This document shows, piece after piece, positions 6,534 through 13,990 of a stretch of 14,021 nt of DNA. A program made the translations under genes and the position numbers. A model generated the notes under the pieces. That model made no database searches. It was not told the origin of the DNA and saw only the letters and a list, made by a program, of their open reading frames with translations. Source of the stretch: Ignavibacteria bacterium (lineage in GTDB: Bacteria; Bacteroidota; Ignavibacteria; Kapaibacteriales; UBA4661); NCBI GenBank assembly GCA_013298375.1, contig JAAFHM010000075.1, positions 1 through 14,021 of the forward strand. Reading direction: 5' to 3'. Every line of letters begins with the position of its first letter. Positions within the stretch are counted from its first letter, which is position 1.

Positions 6534-6690
6534 TCGTACAGTATTCAACATCGGAAAAAACATGGCTTTGGAGGCTATTACCGTATCGTACGAAATCTTT
6601 CAAAACCATTTTTAGAGCGATTAATTTTCCATTTATTTTTTATCTTGTCGTTTGAAAGTCGCTCACTTGAATTCGCCTCCAATATTTGCA

Positions 6691-7986
6691 ATGAAAAATT
6701 TACCAATACTTCTTCCTCTCACCTTCTTCTCATTCTTGGCATTCGTTTCGATTACAGCCAAACTGTCGGCGCAAACTGCTTATACTCCTAGTCAAACATA
6801 CTTCGGCACCAATTCTTACATTGAATACATCGCTGGAAATTTGCCCTTGATTATCAGTGCCGCACACGGTGGAGATTTGAGTCCTGCCGCCTTGCCAACG
6901 CGGAACTGTGCCGCGTGCGTTACCGTTAGTGATGCCAATACACAAGAACTTGTGCGTGCGATGGGGGAATCGTTCCGAAAGGTTTTTGGATGCTTCCCGC
7001 ATCTTATCATCAATCGCTTACACCGACGGAAATTGGATGCTAATCGAGAAATTGGCGAAGCCGCTCTCGGTAATGCACAAGCAGAAAAAGCATGGTCTGA
7101 ATTTCATCAATTTATTGATTCTGCCAAGCAATCCGTTCTACGGCAGTTCGGTCGTGGTTTATATTTGGATATGCACGGACATGGACACGATAACCAGCGC
7201 TTGGAGCTTGGTTACTTGTTGCGCGATGATGAACTGCGCTTGCCGGATGATTCCTTGAATACAGCGCGGTACATCGGCTTTAGCAGTGTGCGCAATCTTG
7301 CTCAAATAAGCCGACAAATCTTTACTCATGCCCAGCTTTTGCGCGGCGATGCTGCGCTCGGAACAATGCTTGCGCTGCGAGGTTTTCCCTCGGTTCCAAG
7401 CAAACAATCTCCTTTTCCGCTTGCCAATGAAGACTACTTCGATGGCGGCTACAATACGGCACGGCATAGTTCCTATCGCGGTGGGGCGATTGATGGTGTG
7501 CAGATAGAATGTAATATGGACGGGGTGCGCGATTCGCCTCAGTCTCTACGGCGCTTCTCGGATTCGATAGCCTTATCCCTACGCGACTTTATGCAGCTCC
7601 ATTATCGCATTTCCTTGCCCAATACTTGCCTTGCTACCTCCACTGCCATCTATCCATTGCAGAGTGCCAATATTGAGATTGCTGGCTTAGAAATTTTTCC
7701 GCAACCTATCGCACACGAAGGATTTGTTCGTATTCCACACCAAGGGACACAAGACATTATCATACAAATTTTTACGGTAATGGGCAGCCTTGTGCAACAG
7801 TCCGTACACCATTCTACACAATCTGCGGATTCATTCACGGTTATCCCTTTTTCGACCAATGCTCTTCCAAATGGCGTGTATATGCTTACCGTACGATCCA
7901 GATTTCCCGATGCAGGAAATACCGCGCTGGGAAGCCGATTACTTGCGGATTATTTTCGGACAGCATTAGTGCTTATTACTCATTAG
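6691..7986 (+). CDS. Secreted N-formylglutamate amidohydrolase-family protein, T9SS-type C-terminus
   Basis: This 431-residue protein combines a Sec signal peptide, an FGase-family catalytic domain and a C-terminal sorting-type domain. I use the ATG at 6691, which starts the signal peptide MKNLPILLPLTFFSFLAF with predicted cleavage near LSAQ (about residue 27-28); a TTG 13 codons upstream is less likely. Catalytic-domain blocks match the metal-dependent FGase fold: IISAAHGG (His about 59), LHRRKLDANREIGEA (about 110-124), YLDMHGHGHDNQ (Asp 160, His 162, 164 and 166) and GVQIECN (Glu about 273). From about 328 to the end, a beta-rich module (LEIFPQPIAHEGFVRI, then LPNGVYMLTV, ending in FRTALVLITH) resembles the T9SS type A sorting domain. 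FGase relatives such as HutG act on N-formyl-glutamate in the cytoplasm; an exported version must act on an external amide or peptide, substrate unknown. Confidence 0.85.
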   Translation: MKNLPILLPLTFFSFLAFVSITAKLSAQTAYTPSQTYFGTNSYIEYIAGNLPLIISAAHGGDLSPAALPTRNCAACVTVSDANTQELVRAMGESFRKVFGCFPHLIINRLHRRKLDANREIGEAALGNAQAEKAWSEFHQFIDSAKQSVLRQFGRGLYLDMHGHGHDNQRLELGYLLRDDELRLPDDSLNTARYIGFSSVRNLAQISRQIFTHAQLLRGDAALGTMLALRGFPSVPSKQSPFPLANEDYFDGGYNTARHSSYRGGAIDGVQIECNMDGVRDSPQSLRRFSDSIALSLRDFMQLHYRISLPNTCLATSTAIYPLQSANIEIAGLEIFPQPIAHEGFVRIPHQGTQDIIIQIFTVMGSLVQQSVHHSTQSADSFTVIPFSTNALPNGVYMLTVRSRFPDAGNTALGSRLLADYFRTALVLITH

Positions 7987-8039
7987 GTGTTCGACCATTG
8001 CTGGGGTGGGGGTGGCTCAAAAGGTAATCTCACAGCCGA

Positions 8040-8072
8040 CACCCTCAAAGGCAAGTCCGAAGGTGCTTTTTT
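8040..8072 (+). terminator. Weak terminator-like hairpin after FGase-family gene
   Basis: CACCCTC (8040-8046) can pair with GAAGGTG (8059-8065) with one mismatch, followed by C and six T's at 8067-8072. It lies 54 nt after the stop at 7986 and 52 nt before the next gene. The stem is short and imperfect, so confidence is low. Confidence 0.35.
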
Positions 8073-8123
8073 CCAAAGAGTGGAATTTTATCGACAATTC
8101 AATCAATTTCAATCAAAATAATC

Positions 8124-8573
8124 ATGGCACTTTTTACACGCTTTCTCCCCGGATTTAAGGCTACGTGCCTTACGGTAGGCTTCTTGGATGTATTTATGGC
8201 TGGAAGTCTCTTTGTGCGAGGCTTGATGCCAAGCATGGCGGAGTTCAAGGTTCCGGCGGAAATACTCGCTTCGCCGCATTATTTCGATGCTATGCTGTGG
8301 GTTTATGTGCATATGATAGTCATTGGTCTCATTATCAGTTGTGTCGGCTACTACGCTGATGCTACCAATCTTCTGCTGCAAAAACGGCTGTCTTTATTGC
8401 TTTTTGTGGTGCATCTTTTTTACACCTATTTGGATTTCCGTTCATCCGACTCCGCGCTGGGGAATGGCTTATATCAAGGTGCAGCGTCGGTTTTTCCTGC
8501 GATAATGGGCTTGATGCTAACGCTGTTGTTTTTGCAACTTGTAGTTGTGCTGCATCGTGGAGCGAAAGGGTGA
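8124..8573 (+). CDS. Four-helix membrane protein of unknown function
   Basis: This 149-residue protein is almost entirely hydrophobic, and I do not recognise its family. Helices are apparent at about 12-32 (ATCLTVGFLDVFMAGSLFVR), 58-78 (LWVYVHMIVIGLIISCVGYY), 86-102 (LSLLLFVVHLFYTYLDF) and 118-142. A longer loop (MPSMAEFKVPAEILASPHYFDA) separates the first two. Length and topology resemble small DoxX/DUF-type inner-membrane proteins, but none of their motifs is convincing. The ATG at 8124 follows an A-rich leader without a Shine-Dalgarno match, as usual in this group. It converges on the propeller gene ending at 8655, with a hairpin at 8587-8620 between them. Confidence 0.75.
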   Translation: MALFTRFLPGFKATCLTVGFLDVFMAGSLFVRGLMPSMAEFKVPAEILASPHYFDAMLWVYVHMIVIGLIISCVGYYADATNLLLQKRLSLLLFVVHLFYTYLDFRSSDSALGNGLYQGAASVFPAIMGLMLTLLFLQLVVVLHRGAKG

Positions 8574-8586
8574 TTGTGAACAAAAA

Positions 8587-8620
8587 AAGCGACTCACAAG
8601 AATCCTCTCGTAAGCCGCTT
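8587..8620 (-). terminator. Terminator of the minus-strand propeller gene
   Basis: AAGCGACTCAC (8587-8597) and GTAAGCCGCTT (8610-8620) form an imperfect stem with two mismatches and a 12-nt loop. Read on the minus strand, the hairpin is followed by a T-run derived from the A's at 8582-8588. It sits 34 nt beyond the stop of the gene ending at 8655. The plus strand has no T-run after the hairpin, so it should act mainly leftward. Confidence 0.5.
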
Positions 8621-8654
8621 CAAATCGAACTTTTTAGCGCAAACCGAAGCCTGT

Positions 8655-11570
8655 TCAGTTCTTCATCATCTGTCCTGTTCGTCGTACCATTACGCCATTT
8701 TGAAGCGTTGCTTGGAGTTCGTAGAAGTACGTTCCTGATTGCGTGAGCGCACCGCCATACATTTGTCCGCTCCAATCTACTGTATGTTCTCCCGCCGCTT
8801 GTGGCTGTAAAACGAGTGTGGTTATCTCACGCCCCGATGGATTGGTGATGCGAAGCCGCACCGTTGCTGCTTCCGGCAGGGTATAGCGAATCGTCGTCGA
8901 GCCGGAAAAAGGGTTCGGGTAATTTTGCCCCAGAACAACAGTATTTGTCAGGCTTTCCGATGCACCTGCTTTTTGTTGTGCGGCTTGAAAAGATGACAAT
9001 GCTGTAACATTCGTGCTGTACATTCCGTTGGCAAACGTCGCTATTGCTACAAATCCATCAGATTGCCGCGCCGCTACGGCTGTTACGGGAACGTTCCCAA
9101 TCACCGACGCACCTTCTTGCGCCCAAACGGTATTCGCGCCATCTAAACGGCTTGTGGAGTACAGTCCTGTGCTTGTTCCCAAAAATATGCGGGACGAGTT
9201 GCCAAAATTTTGGAATGCCGCCTTGACACAGGACGGACCAGCTCCCGTACCATCGGGGTTTGCGCGGAGATTGCCCGTTACTGCTGTCCATGTTTTTCCG
9301 CCATCGTTAGTGTAAAAAACGGGCTGAACGCCGTAGTTTGAGAACACGACAAGTGCTTGGTCGGCATTGGCAGGATTGACAGCAACGCCTGTAATAAAGC
9401 CATTTTGTGGGAAGTCCGGCGACGTGATTTCGGTCGGTGTCATCACGCCGGATTGCGCATTATTGACGACAAAAAGCTGCCCAACAGTTGTTCCAAAATA
9501 TAGCCGTGTTGCCATGCCTCTTGAAGCTCCAAGCGCACTAATTCTTCCACGAGGAATTGCCCCCTCCACCCGCGACCAGCCTTGTACTCGGTCATACGGT
9601 TCACGACGTTGCAGAGCCGCCGTAACCACGCTCAAATCCTCATTTCGCCAAAGATCGCTCCCTCCGGCGAGGTACATGACGCTGTTGTTATTGGGGTCGA
9701 GAATAAAGGGGTTGATGAACATATAATCTTTGCCTTCGATTGGGTCAATGCGGGCGACACGGTTTCCAACCAAAATGGAGGTATTCCCATTTTGGCTTGA
9801 GTGATAAACGGCGGTTTTTCCGTCAGCAATGGCGCAAAATGAGCCGTCGCCGCCACCAACTCTGTCCCACGGGGTTGTAGTTTGATTACTCTGTGTGGAA
9901 AAAGTACCATTATCCTGCAAACCGCCGACAAGCGTGTTGTCGCCTGATGTTCCGTTATCAATGGCAATGGTGTAGAACTGTGTGCTATAAAATCCGTTAT
10001 TCAAAATTTTCCACTCAATATCGTCGGAAGAAGCAGTGATATTGTCCGTCCGGCGCACCCCGCCGTCATTCCCCGTCAGGGCAGCATTGGGATTGCTCGG
10101 CAGGAAAATCACCTCGTGCTGGTCTGAGCGTTGATTAGGAAAGGAGGCATACGTTCTTCCCGATGGCTCGTATCCGGCAATTTTTTGAGTGCTGAGGTCA
10201 GTCAGGAAGCCATTGTTGGAGCGGTAGAGTTCTGTGCCACCCAGAAAAACAACATTTTCATTATCAGGCTTAACACGAACAACCATATTATAGCCATCTT
10301 GGGAGTCGAAGTTACCTGTTCTGCCGCCTATGGGCTGCAATCCGGGAAGATTATCGGAGCGATTAAACCACGAACCGCCCGCCAAGCCGCTTCCGTCGCC
10401 AGATTTATAGGTGTATTTCCAGAAACTCGTTCCCGCCTTGCCTCCGGGCTGAAAGCCTACGCCGGGAGTTTGCGCTACGACGTACATAACATTTTCATTC
10501 GACGGTGCAATGCCAAGATTGATGCGCCCTATACGGTCGGGTGCATCGGGCATGGAGATATTTGTCCAGTTTGTGCCATCGGTTGAGCGGAATATACCGT
10601 ACACCGGAGTCTGTGCAACAGCGCCAAGATTCCCGATTGCAGCATAGAGTACACCCGTGCTAGTGATAACGACATCACTCCAATTTGCCTTGTTTTGGGA
10701 TTCCGCCGTGTTGCCGCCCAGCACCGCAGTCCACGTCTCGCCGCCGTTTGCTGAACGATAAATCCCGCCGTAAGTAGCGGCATAAACAACATCGTCCGTT
10801 TTCGTGGGGTCGGTAACAATTTTATGCACGTAGGTAAAATCGGATGCGAAGGTGTGTGGCTGATTCCGAACCGTCGAAGCAAGGCGCGACCACGTTTTGC
10901 CGCCATCGGTTGATTTGAAAATACCATCGCCAAAAATGGTCGTTCCTCCGCGAATATTACTCCCGCGAAACTCGCCCGTGCCGTAGTACCAAACGTTGCG
11001 CTTACCCATGCGGCGGTCTTGTGCGACACAGGTAACGCTGGCAAGGTCGGAAAGGGCAGTTGTTCGCATCCACGTCGCGCCGCCGTCGGTAGAACGCCAC
11101 ATCCCGCCCGAAGCAGCACCAGCCAAAATGATATTTTCATTGTCTGCATCCAACGCAAGTGCGCGAACACGTCCGCCGACATTGAAGGGACCACGCGGTG
11201 TCCAGGCGGATGATTGCAATACCGCGCCGTTTTTATCCCGATAGGAACCCTCTGCTCTCGGTAATTTCTCAGCAAATTTCAACTCCATTTCCCGCACATT
11301 GTCGGGAATGCGTCCCGTGCGCGGGTTGCGGAGCATTTCTTCTTGCTGGCGAAAGTATTCAAGCGGGCTTTCTGCTTGTTCTTCGTGTTCTTCTGCCTCG
11401 TGTTCTTCCTCTTCTTCCGAAAATTCTTCCGAAGATTGAGCCTGATTCAACCGTGCTTGGTATGCCTCTCGTAGCTCTGCACCACGCTTGGAAGCCATTG
11501 AAAAAAAGAGCATCCCGGCGGCAAGCCACACGGCAGCTACGGCGAGAGCGGTAAAAAGTTTTGTACGCAT
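8655..11570 (-). CDS. Asp-box beta-propeller protein with FlgD-like/T9SS C-terminal domain
   Basis: This 971-residue exported protein is built from sortilin/VPS10-like Asp-box (BNR) repeats. Residues 1-27 are a basic start plus hydrophobic helix ending SMA, a signal peptide or anchor. A strongly acidic stretch (SEEFSEEEEEHEAEEHEE, about 47-64) and a helical linker (EYFRQQEEMLRNPRTGRIPD) follow. Asp-boxes of the S-T-D-G-G-x-T-W type begin with MWRSTDGGATW near 157 and continue with IFKSTDGGKTW, IYRSANGGETW, IFRSTDGTNW and VFYTNDGGKTW, plus degenerate copies. VGGLQDNGTFSTQ lies between them. The last ~90 residues (NYPNPFSGSTTIRYTLPEAA from 883) form a FlgD-like Ig/C-terminal sorting domain typical of this group. 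Such folds serve as scaffolds, carbohydrate-active enzymes or protease-associated domains; no catalytic residues can be pinned down here. It is the downstream member of a tandem pair, 47 nt after the gene ending at 11618. Confidence 0.88.
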   Translation of the reverse strand: MRTKLFTALAVAAVWLAAGMLFFSMASKRGAELREAYQARLNQAQSSEEFSEEEEEHEAEEHEEQAESPLEYFRQQEEMLRNPRTGRIPDNVREMELKFAEKLPRAEGSYRDKNGAVLQSSAWTPRGPFNVGGRVRALALDADNENIILAGAASGGMWRSTDGGATWMRTTALSDLASVTCVAQDRRMGKRNVWYYGTGEFRGSNIRGGTTIFGDGIFKSTDGGKTWSRLASTVRNQPHTFASDFTYVHKIVTDPTKTDDVVYAATYGGIYRSANGGETWTAVLGGNTAESQNKANWSDVVITSTGVLYAAIGNLGAVAQTPVYGIFRSTDGTNWTNISMPDAPDRIGRINLGIAPSNENVMYVVAQTPGVGFQPGGKAGTSFWKYTYKSGDGSGLAGGSWFNRSDNLPGLQPIGGRTGNFDSQDGYNMVVRVKPDNENVVFLGGTELYRSNNGFLTDLSTQKIAGYEPSGRTYASFPNQRSDQHEVIFLPSNPNAALTGNDGGVRRTDNITASSDDIEWKILNNGFYSTQFYTIAIDNGTSGDNTLVGGLQDNGTFSTQSNQTTTPWDRVGGGDGSFCAIADGKTAVYHSSQNGNTSILVGNRVARIDPIEGKDYMFINPFILDPNNNSVMYLAGGSDLWRNEDLSVVTAALQRREPYDRVQGWSRVEGAIPRGRISALGASRGMATRLYFGTTVGQLFVVNNAQSGVMTPTEITSPDFPQNGFITGVAVNPANADQALVVFSNYGVQPVFYTNDGGKTWTAVTGNLRANPDGTGAGPSCVKAAFQNFGNSSRIFLGTSTGLYSTSRLDGANTVWAQEGASVIGNVPVTAVAARQSDGFVAIATFANGMYSTNVTALSSFQAAQQKAGASESLTNTVVLGQNYPNPFSGSTTIRYTLPEAATVRLRITNPSGREITTLVLQPQAAGEHTVDWSGQMYGGALTQSGTYFYELQATLQNGVMVRRTGQMMKN

Positions 11571-11617
11571 GATAGTGAAGGGAATGATTGATGGTTTGTT
11601 GTTTGAGTTAAGGGCTT

Positions 11618-13876
11618 TTAGCGAAGAACGTGCAGCAAACGACTCACAGAACCCGCACCAGTGCTTATCTGCACGATGTACACTCCATTCGGTACATCCT
11701 GAACGTCAAGCCTCAGTGATTGCTCACCCGATTGAAGGGCTGACAGTTCCTCGTTCCGCACGTTGCGCCCAAGTGCGTCGAAGACCGTGATAATGGCACG
11801 TCCCGATTGCTGCATGGTAAAACGCAGCGTACATTCCGCCGTCGAGGGATTGGGCGAGAGGCGCATATTCAGGCTTGCCGCAGCTTGTTCGGTTTGCTCA
11901 CGAACACTGGTGATTTGCGCAAGCGGGCGTTTCCACACTCCCGCGCCGTTGGCAAAATCACCGATGTAAACACTCGTGTTATCAGCGGCTAAAGCGTGAT
12001 TGGATGTATTGGTCAATCCCTGCGAGACCGCTTGCCAAGACGCTCCGCCATTGGTTGAACGATACACCCCCGCCGCACCCGTCGCAATGAGGGTTGTGCC
12101 TTGTAAGGAAAGTTTGTACATACCGAGATTATTTGCGTCAAGCCCCGTGCTGCTGCGTGTCCACGTCCTACCGTCGTCGCCGGAAGTATAGATACCATCT
12201 TCGGTAGCAGCAAAAATAGTGTTGCCGCTAACGATCATATCATAAACGGTTAATGCCGCAATACTCAGCCCTTTACTGGCTTCGCGCCACGTCAAGCCGC
12301 CGTCGGTGGAGCGAAAGATGCCGGATTCAAGCGTTCCACCCAGCATCGTTGAGCCTTTGAACGCAAGGAGATGCACCGTAACACTATCATCCAAGCCGTT
12401 TGCACGGCGAATCCACGTTCTGCCTTCATCCGATGAAACAAAGACACCATCGCCTGTTGCGGCGTTGAGTGTGCTGTTGGCAGGGTTCTGGGCAATATCG
12501 AACACTGTAAGTGCAAAATCTTTCAACGCGCCTGTTCCCGTGCCGTTTGCGGCAGTCCACGTCGAACCACCATCCGAAGAAGCAAAAAGACCACCGTAGG
12601 TTGCTGCAAAGAGGCGATTCCCAGCCGCAGCGATTTTATTGATGTACGCGCTTAGTCCCTGCGCTCCTTGTGGCGGATTATTGATGCCTTTGGCAGACGA
12701 CCACGTTGCTCCGCCGTCGCGGGAGAGTTGAATGCCATTGCCGTAGGTTGCGGCAAAGAGGGTATTATTCAACACCGTGAGCGATAGAATTTGGCTTGAA
12801 AGAATGCCATTGCTTGCTTGTTCCCAAGCCACTGTCGAGCGTGGTGAGGTGAAAATGCCCGCACCTTCGCTGCCGAGAAGGAGCGTTGTTCCGACGTTTG
12901 CAAGCGAGAGAACGGCAAGATTGGTGAGACCGGTATTGATGCTCGTCCATGTCATGCTGCCGTTATCGGAGCGATATGCGCCGCTTGCTTCAGTTCCGAC
13001 AAAAAGCGCGTCGCCGCTTTTGGTAATTGCATTAACAATTTGCCCTTTCAAACCAGTATTTGCGGGCTGCCATGCGGCAGATTCGGGCTGCGTAGGTGTA
13101 AGAGCAATTCTACGCGAATACACGCCGTCGCGGTTGCACAGGTAGAGCGTACCGCCATCAACCAGCATTTCTCGTGCTTCAAGACGCAGCGCAAAACCCG
13201 TCAGTCCTTGATTGAAGGCATTCCACGTTCTTCCGGCATCAGTGGAAACAAACACGCCATCACGGTTGGAAAGCGCGTATAATCTCGTGTCGAAGGTGGT
13301 TCTTACGGCGGTTACGGAAAATATTTCACCGACATTTCTGGGTAAAGCTGTGCTGATTGCCGTCCACGTTGCGCCGTTGTCGCTTGAGCGGTAGAGGCAT
13401 TCGGAAGGTGTTTCTAGGGTGTCAATGGTGGAGAGATTTCGCACCGAAGTTGCTACAAAAATATCTGTTCCATCGGTTGCAATTTTGGTAATTCTTACGC
13501 CGGAAAATATTGCCGCACCGGAAGCCGCCCACGTTGCGCCATTGTCGTTGGAGCGAAATACGCCGTCCTGTGTACCGAGCCAGAGATTTGCCCCGGAAGC
13601 AAGTAAGGATGTTGGGTTCAGGCTGTTTCCACGCAAGCCTGTGTTTGCTTGCGTCCACGCGCCGGAAACATCGTTGGTGCGATAGATGCCGCCACCGCTC
13701 ACTCCGGCGAATGTTGTGGAACCCGTTTGCAGCAAAGCAGTAATTGTCCCGCCAAAGGGTCCGTTAGTTTTTGACCATTGTGCTTGCAATGGAGGGGAGA
13801 GGAGAGTTGCAAGCAAGACGAGCCAAATGGCTCGGTAGGCAGTGCCTAGCATAAAGGAGTAGGGGAATGCGGTCAT
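11618..13876 (-). CDS. Asp-box repeat beta-propeller protein with T9SS type A sorting domain
   Basis: This 752-residue secreted protein consists almost wholly of Asp-box repeats. I use the ATG at 13876 (MTAFPYSFMLGTAYRAIWLV), giving a signal peptide with cleavage near LQAQ (about residue 33); mRNA AAGGG lies about 9 nt upstream. A TTG-initiated longer frame begins at 13933. I count 12 units of the form (I/V/L)(F/Y)xSxDxGxTW followed by an xGL turn, plus one strongly degenerate unit, at 40-55-residue spacing; VFRSNDNGATW, VFVSSDEGRTW and IFRSTDGGLTW are clear examples. The final 80 residues (LSPNPSTAECTLRF, then VPNGVYIVQI, ending SRLLHVLR) are a T9SS type A sorting domain. Two adjacent propellers or one large ring are both possible from the repeat number. 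A hydrolase or adhesin role cannot be decided. It lies upstream of the second propeller gene on the same strand. Confidence 0.88.
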   Translation of the reverse strand: MTAFPYSFMLGTAYRAIWLVLLATLLSPPLQAQWSKTNGPFGGTITALLQTGSTTFAGVSGGGIYRTNDVSGAWTQANTGLRGNSLNPTSLLASGANLWLGTQDGVFRSNDNGATWAASGAAIFSGVRITKIATDGTDIFVATSVRNLSTIDTLETPSECLYRSSDNGATWTAISTALPRNVGEIFSVTAVRTTFDTRLYALSNRDGVFVSTDAGRTWNAFNQGLTGFALRLEAREMLVDGGTLYLCNRDGVYSRRIALTPTQPESAAWQPANTGLKGQIVNAITKSGDALFVGTEASGAYRSDNGSMTWTSINTGLTNLAVLSLANVGTTLLLGSEGAGIFTSPRSTVAWEQASNGILSSQILSLTVLNNTLFAATYGNGIQLSRDGGATWSSAKGINNPPQGAQGLSAYINKIAAAGNRLFAATYGGLFASSDGGSTWTAANGTGTGALKDFALTVFDIAQNPANSTLNAATGDGVFVSSDEGRTWIRRANGLDDSVTVHLLAFKGSTMLGGTLESGIFRSTDGGLTWREASKGLSIAALTVYDMIVSGNTIFAATEDGIYTSGDDGRTWTRSSTGLDANNLGMYKLSLQGTTLIATGAAGVYRSTNGGASWQAVSQGLTNTSNHALAADNTSVYIGDFANGAGVWKRPLAQITSVREQTEQAAASLNMRLSPNPSTAECTLRFTMQQSGRAIITVFDALGRNVRNEELSALQSGEQSLRLDVQDVPNGVYIVQISTGAGSVSRLLHVLR

Positions 13877-13930
13877 AATAGTTGCCCTTGTTAGTATGAC
13901 AAAAGAAATGGGAAAATCACGTAGCAAGGG

Positions 13931-13938
13931 CAAAACTA
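13931..13938 (-). promoter_or_regulatory. Possible -7 box of the propeller gene pair
   Basis: On the minus strand this reads TAGTTTTG, matching TAnnTTTG, and lies 54 nt upstream of the ATG at 13876. No TTG is present at the expected distance further upstream, so the assignment is weak. If real, it would drive both propeller genes, since the 47-nt gap between them shows no such box. Confidence 0.28.
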
Positions 13939-13970
13939 CGAAGAAAAGCGAGGCAGGAATAGAGCCGTGA

Positions 13971-13990
13971 TTTCCTAGTGGTATAGGAAA
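13971..13990. repeat. Inverted repeat upstream of the propeller genes
   Basis: TTTCCTA (13971-13977) and TAGGAAA (13984-13990) form a perfect 7-bp inverted repeat with a 6-nt spacer. It lies about 95 nt upstream of the propeller gene start and beyond the putative -7 box. There is no following T-run in either useful direction, so it is not a good terminator. An operator-type site is possible but unproven. Confidence 0.4.

Larger units (their letters stand above)
6347..6690. other. Intergenic region with gene remnant and terminator
   Basis: This stretch of about 340 bases lies between the small membrane-protein gene and the secreted FGase-family gene. It contains an apparent decayed RibD-C-like 3' end near 6410-6470 and a terminator-like hairpin at 6493-6533. 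The remaining part, about 6535-6690, is AT-rich and presumably includes the promoter of the downstream gene, but I found no exact TAnnTTTG match. Two overlapping plus-strand frames of 83 and 91 codons cross the region and have no coherent protein character. Confidence 0.5.

Noticed and set aside
6532..6595. TTTCGTAC and GTACGAAA inverted pair
   Set aside because: Two 8-base arms 48 nt apart are not unusual in a window of this size, and there is no link to a gene or terminal repeat of a mobile element.
6239..6615. Two overlapping plus-strand open frames of 91 and 83 codons
   Set aside because: The first runs antisense through the small membrane-protein gene, and both cross a terminator-like hairpin. 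Their translations have no coherent fold or family character.
10529..11275. 248-codon minus-strand open frame inside the propeller gene
   Set aside because: It is an out-of-frame shadow of the repeat-containing gene, rich in Arg, Cys and Pro, and without domain motifs.
11618..13876. DNA-level recurring GCCGCCGTCGGT-like segments suggesting a tandem DNA repeat or CRISPR-like array
   Set aside because: They encode the Asp-box core (S-T-D-G-G) of the propeller protein on the minus strand and are explained by protein repeats; spacing and sequence vary too much for CRISPR.
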